DNA of 20,954 nt, taken from IMG/VR virus record IMGVR_UViG_3300045968_000340, positions 1 through 20,954 of that record. One strand, 5' to 3'. Source of the DNA: a virus. Numbering within the stretch: position 1 is the first letter of the stretch; every line of letters begins with the position of its first letter. The notes beneath the pieces are model-generated. The model was not told the origin of the DNA. It saw only the letters and a program-made list of their open reading frames with translations, and made no database searches. Below are positions 18,158-20,954 of this stretch, piece by piece. Both the position numbers and the translations under genes were made by a program.

Positions 18158-19674
18158 TCGTCCGGACGTTCGAGGGCCTGCAGGCGCTGACGACGCCGGC
18201 CACCACGCCGAGCTCGTATCCGTCCTCGAGCCTCACCCTCTACGGCTTCACGCAGGCCTACGCCGAAATTTTCCGCACGCAACCGAATGTGCGCATCTGT
18301 GTTGAATTTCTGGCCCGGAACTACGCGCAGATTCCGATGCACACGTTTCGACGGGTGTCGGATACCGATCGCGTGCGGCTGGCCGATCACGACGTCGCGC
18401 GCTGGCTCGGCCACCCGAATCCCGCCACGACCGAATACCGCCTGATGGAGTCGCTCATGGGCGACATGGGCGTCTACTTCAAAGCGGCGCTCCTCAAGGT
18501 GCGCTACGTCGCCGCCGATCGGCGCAACGGGATCGGCCTGGTCCGCATTCCGCCCGAGCAGATTCGCGCGGAACCGCAGGGCAAGCTCCTGCCCGAGTAC
18601 TTCGTGTGGACCGACGTCACCGGCCGCTCGCGCGAGTTTCCGCTCAGCGAGATCGTCTACTTCAACGGCTACAACCCCTGTCATCCCTTTGAAGGCCTCT
18701 CGCCGATGGAAACGCTACGGGGGATCCTCGCCGAGGAAGCTGCCGCCGCCGCGTATCGCGAGCAGTTCTGGCGCCGCGGCGCCCGCCTCCCGGGCGTCGT
18801 GACCCGACCCGCGACCGCAAAGCGGTACGACCGGACCCAGGCGGCCGACTGGCGGGACCAATGGCGGGCGGCCTACGGCGGCCCCAGCGGGGAGGACACC
18901 ATCCTCCTCCAGGAGGGCGAGACGTTTCATCAGACGTCCGCGAACGCGAAGGACTCGGAGTACACGGTCGGCGGGAAGCTCCGCCGCGAAGTCTGCGCCG
19001 CGGCGTACCACATTCCGCAGCCGCTCGTCGGGATTCTCGAGCACGCCACGTTCTCCAACATCCGCGAGCAGGACAAGCACCTCTACAAGCACTGCCTGGG
19101 CACGTGGTTCGAGATGACCACGCAGGAGTTCGAACGGCAGCTGCTGATCGAGAGCGAGGACCAGGACCAGGTCTATCTCGAGTTCGCTCTCGATGCGCAG
19201 CTGGCCGGGACGCCGGAAGAACGCGCGAGCTCGATGCACACCTCGATTGGCCGGCCGTGGCGCACCGTGAACGAAGGGCGCGCCCTCGACAACCTGCCGC
19301 GCATCGACGATCCCGAATTCGATCGACCGGCGCCGCAGCAGGGCGGCCCGTCCGACGCGACTGCGCATCCCGACCGTCCCCCGGATGACCCGTCGCCGTC
19401 GGCCGCCGGCGACGACGACGACGAGGAGGAGGAGGATCTCGAGGCGCGCGTCGCGCCGATCCTGCAGGCCGCCCGGCTCCGGCAGAAGGCGCGGCTCGAG
19501 AAGCTCCATCTCTTCGAGCGTGCGGCAGCCTTCTACGACCAGCGGGTGCGCTGGACCCAGGAACTGACCGCCGATCTGACGCCGATCCTCGGCGCGGAGG
19601 CCGCGGCCGCGCGCGCCCACGACATCACCGAGGCCACGCTCGATCGGTTGATCGCCTTGGAGGCCGTCACATGA
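18154..19674 (+). CDS. Phage portal protein (HK97-type)
   Basis: A 506-residue protein from GTG 18154 (overlapping the upstream TGA). Features of the HK97 portal group are FRTQPNVRICVEFLARNYAQIPMHTF, LLGHPNP-like WLGHPNPATTEYRLMESLM and ILAEEAAAAAYREQFWRRGARLPGVV. Next comes the stem-helix region with LLQEGETFHQTSANAKDSEY, followed by VGILEHATFSNIREQDKHLYKHCL. The C-terminus has an acidic run (DDDDEEEEDLEA) and a coiled-coil tail. It forms the dodecameric ring at the capsid vertex, through which DNA is pumped. It lies upstream of the protease, as usual. Confidence 0.93.
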   Translation: MIVRTFEGLQALTTPATTPSSYPSSSLTLYGFTQAYAEIFRTQPNVRICVEFLARNYAQIPMHTFRRVSDTDRVRLADHDVARWLGHPNPATTEYRLMESLMGDMGVYFKAALLKVRYVAADRRNGIGLVRIPPEQIRAEPQGKLLPEYFVWTDVTGRSREFPLSEIVYFNGYNPCHPFEGLSPMETLRGILAEEAAAAAYREQFWRRGARLPGVVTRPATAKRYDRTQAADWRDQWRAAYGGPSGEDTILLQEGETFHQTSANAKDSEYTVGGKLRREVCAAAYHIPQPLVGILEHATFSNIREQDKHLYKHCLGTWFEMTTQEFERQLLIESEDQDQVYLEFALDAQLAGTPEERASSMHTSIGRPWRTVNEGRALDNLPRIDDPEFDRPAPQQGGPSDATAHPDRPPDDPSPSAAGDDDDEEEEDLEARVAPILQAARLRQKARLEKLHLFERAAAFYDQRVRWTQELTADLTPILGAEAAAARAHDITEATLDRLIALEAVT

Positions 19675-20675
19675 CAGGCCGCTACGAACACGTCCTCGGC
19701 TTCGCGCTGGCGCATCCCTGGTCGGTCTTGCCCGAGATGCTGCAGATCATCGCCGGCATCCTGGCGCACCGGATCGCCGGCGTGGCGATGGACCAGGCCA
19801 CGATCGAAGCCGCGCTCGTCAATCGGAAGAACCTCCCGCAGCCGCGCGTGGGCAGCGTCGCCGTGATTCCCGTCTATGGCGCGCTTGCGCCGCGCATGAA
19901 CCTGCTGAGCGAGATGTCGGGCGGCACGACCTACCAGAAGCTCACGAGCCAGATCCGGGAGGCGGTCGCGGATAAAGCCGTCCGCACGATCGTGCTGGAT
20001 GTCGACTCCCCTGGCGGCAGCTTCGCGGGGAGCGTCGAGCTCGCAGCCGACATCATGCGCGCCCGGACGAAGAAGCCGATTATCGCGCAGGCGCAATTCC
20101 TGATGGGCTCCTCCGCCTATCAGCTCAGCGCGGCCGCCACCGAGATCGTCGCCGCGCCCACGGCGCGCGTCGGCGGCATCGGGACCTACGCGATCCACAA
20201 CGATCTGAGCAAGGCGCTCGAGCAGCTCGGCGTCAAGCGCACGTATCTGTCGAAGGGCGAGGGCAAGGTCGACGGCAACGAGACGGGGCCGCCGAGCGAG
20301 GCCTTCCTGGCGCGCGCGGATGCGCTCCTCGAGGACGCCTTCAATCAGTTCGTCGGCAACGTCGTGCGGGGGCGCGGCGCCGGTATGACGACCGAGCGCG
20401 TCAAGAAAGAGTGGAAAGCGTACGTCTACACCCCCGACGAAGCGAAGGCGCTCGGGATGATCGACTCCATCGGCACGCTCGACGAGACGCTCGCGCGCTT
20501 GCTCTCCGAATCCCCGGACGCCGCCGATCGCCAGGCGGCCGAACTCTTGTCCGCCCCGATCGCTGCCACCGACCAGGAGCGGCCGCCCGTCGCGGCTGCC
20601 ACGTCGCAGGAGCGGCTATTGGAGGTGGCTTGGCAGCACGCGATCGAGCGCGAGCTGCTCGAACTCGAGCTCTGA
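19671..20675 (+). CDS. S49 family prohead protease
   Basis: A 334-residue protein with an SppA/S49-type serine peptidase core. VAVIPVYGAL begins the fold, TIVLDVDSPGGSFAGSVELA (about 107-126) gives the oxyanion-hole region, and AQFLMGSSAYQLSAAA carries the likely nucleophile (Ser147). KRTYLSKGEGKVDGNE holds the general-base Lys (about 199). The C-terminal part after ~290 is Ala/Glu/Pro-rich and may be a scaffold-like or autocleaved tail. In HK97-like phages this gene between portal and capsid matures the prohead. The start is fixed by overlap with the portal stop (ATGA, 19671). Family assignment is strong; exact catalytic numbering is approximate. Confidence 0.9.
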   Translation: MTGRYEHVLGFALAHPWSVLPEMLQIIAGILAHRIAGVAMDQATIEAALVNRKNLPQPRVGSVAVIPVYGALAPRMNLLSEMSGGTTYQKLTSQIREAVADKAVRTIVLDVDSPGGSFAGSVELAADIMRARTKKPIIAQAQFLMGSSAYQLSAAATEIVAAPTARVGGIGTYAIHNDLSKALEQLGVKRTYLSKGEGKVDGNETGPPSEAFLARADALLEDAFNQFVGNVVRGRGAGMTTERVKKEWKAYVYTPDEAKALGMIDSIGTLDETLARLLSESPDAADRQAAELLSAPIAATDQERPPVAAATSQERLLEVAWQHAIERELLELEL

Positions 20676-20687
20676 AGGACGCGAATC

Positions 20688-20954
20688 ATGAACGTTACGC
20701 AACTCGAAACGAAGCTCCGGGAGCTGCAGACCAAGGCCAAGACCCTACTCGAAACGCACATGCGCGCGTGCGAAGACCACGTCGTCACGCCCGCAACCGC
20801 CACCACGCCCGAGGTGAAAGGCCGTCTGCGGACGGACGAGGAAAAGGCCGCGGTGCAGGCGATCCTCGACGAGGCCAAAGGCCTCAAGGCGCGGATCGAT
20901 GCGGCGAAGAACGACAGCAGCATGCTGGCGGAACTCGACCGGCTGACCGCAGGC
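20688..20954 (+). CDS. Major capsid protein, N-terminal scaffold part (cut by window edge)
   Basis: The first 89 codons of a gene starting at ATG 20688, 12 bp after the protease stop. The visible part (MNVTQLETKLRELQTKAKTL, EEKAAVQAILDEAKGLKARIDAAKN, MLAELDRL) is a charged coiled coil. That is the expected delta (scaffolding) domain of an HK97-type major capsid protein, removed by the protease during maturation. The shell-forming domain lies beyond the window. Assignment rests on gene order plus the coiled-coil character, since no capsid-fold residues are included. Confidence 0.8.
   Translation, partial: MNVTQLETKLRELQTKAKTLLETHMRACEDHVVTPATATTPEVKGRLRTDEEKAAVQAILDEAKGLKARIDAAKNDSSMLAELDRLTAG

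Noticed and set aside
1-20954. tRNA, rRNA or integrase attachment site
   Set aside because: No cloverleaf or GTTCGA-type T-loop arrangement and no tyrosine integrase or paired att-like repeats were found by eye on either strand.

Overview
The window is a high-GC, densely packed stretch of a tailed-phage or prophage genome. No host housekeeping gene, rRNA or tRNA is visible. The right end carries an HK97-type head module in the usual order: HNH nuclease, small terminase (P27 type), large terminase, portal, S49-type prohead protease, start of major capsid. The left end carries a replication initiator with an iteron-like array inside the gene, then a chain of very small, translationally coupled (ATGA/TGATG) early genes. 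AGGAGG-type ribosome binding sites and the high GC point to a high-GC bacterium that uses Shine-Dalgarno signals. Acidobacteriota or a proteobacterium would fit, but this is a guess and nothing here fixes the host.

Layout. 1-480: a hairpin and a small Cys-rich ORF. 478-1650: helix-turn-helix replication protein with four palindromic repeats at 868-999, arranged like a lambda-type origin inside the initiator gene. 1650-3026: seven tiny coupled ORFs, several with zinc-ribbon cysteines and one with an RMF/CrpP-like tail. 3023-4840: HerA/FtsK-like ATPase continuing without a stop into a winged-helix-like C-terminal region, with a plausible gene nested in another frame. 4842-7026: more small early genes, including a protein with two helix-turn-helix/excisionase-like segments. 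7013-8333: a scarred region with a serine-recombinase remnant, an orphan antitoxin-like regulator on the minus strand flanked by a 38-bp direct repeat, and small zinc-binding ORFs.

8340-13400 is an accessory island. It begins after a strong hairpin and holds a two-gene operon: an HNH nuclease fused to a superfamily 2 helicase, plus a 244-aa partner with a C-terminal helix-turn-helix. A 27-bp near-perfect palindrome follows. Next come a small coiled-coil ORF, a minus-strand DUF4258/YgiT-type toxin-antitoxin operon with a third gene, a NUMOD4/HNH homing-type endonuclease, and an orphan HigA-like (COG3636-like) regulator with an obvious operator. Regulators, toxin-antitoxin genes and nucleases lying between replication and packaging genes suggest a hot spot for defence or superinfection-exclusion genes.

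13475-20954 is the packaging and head module. It is interrupted between large terminase and portal by a minus-strand 134-aa gene that is divergent from a ribbon-helix-helix regulator, with a 17-bp palindrome between them. The strongest candidates for something new are the HNH-helicase two-gene operon and its palindrome, the in-gene iteron array, and the regulator-plus-palindrome cassette inside the head operon. All functional roles are inferred from motifs read by eye; no database search was run.
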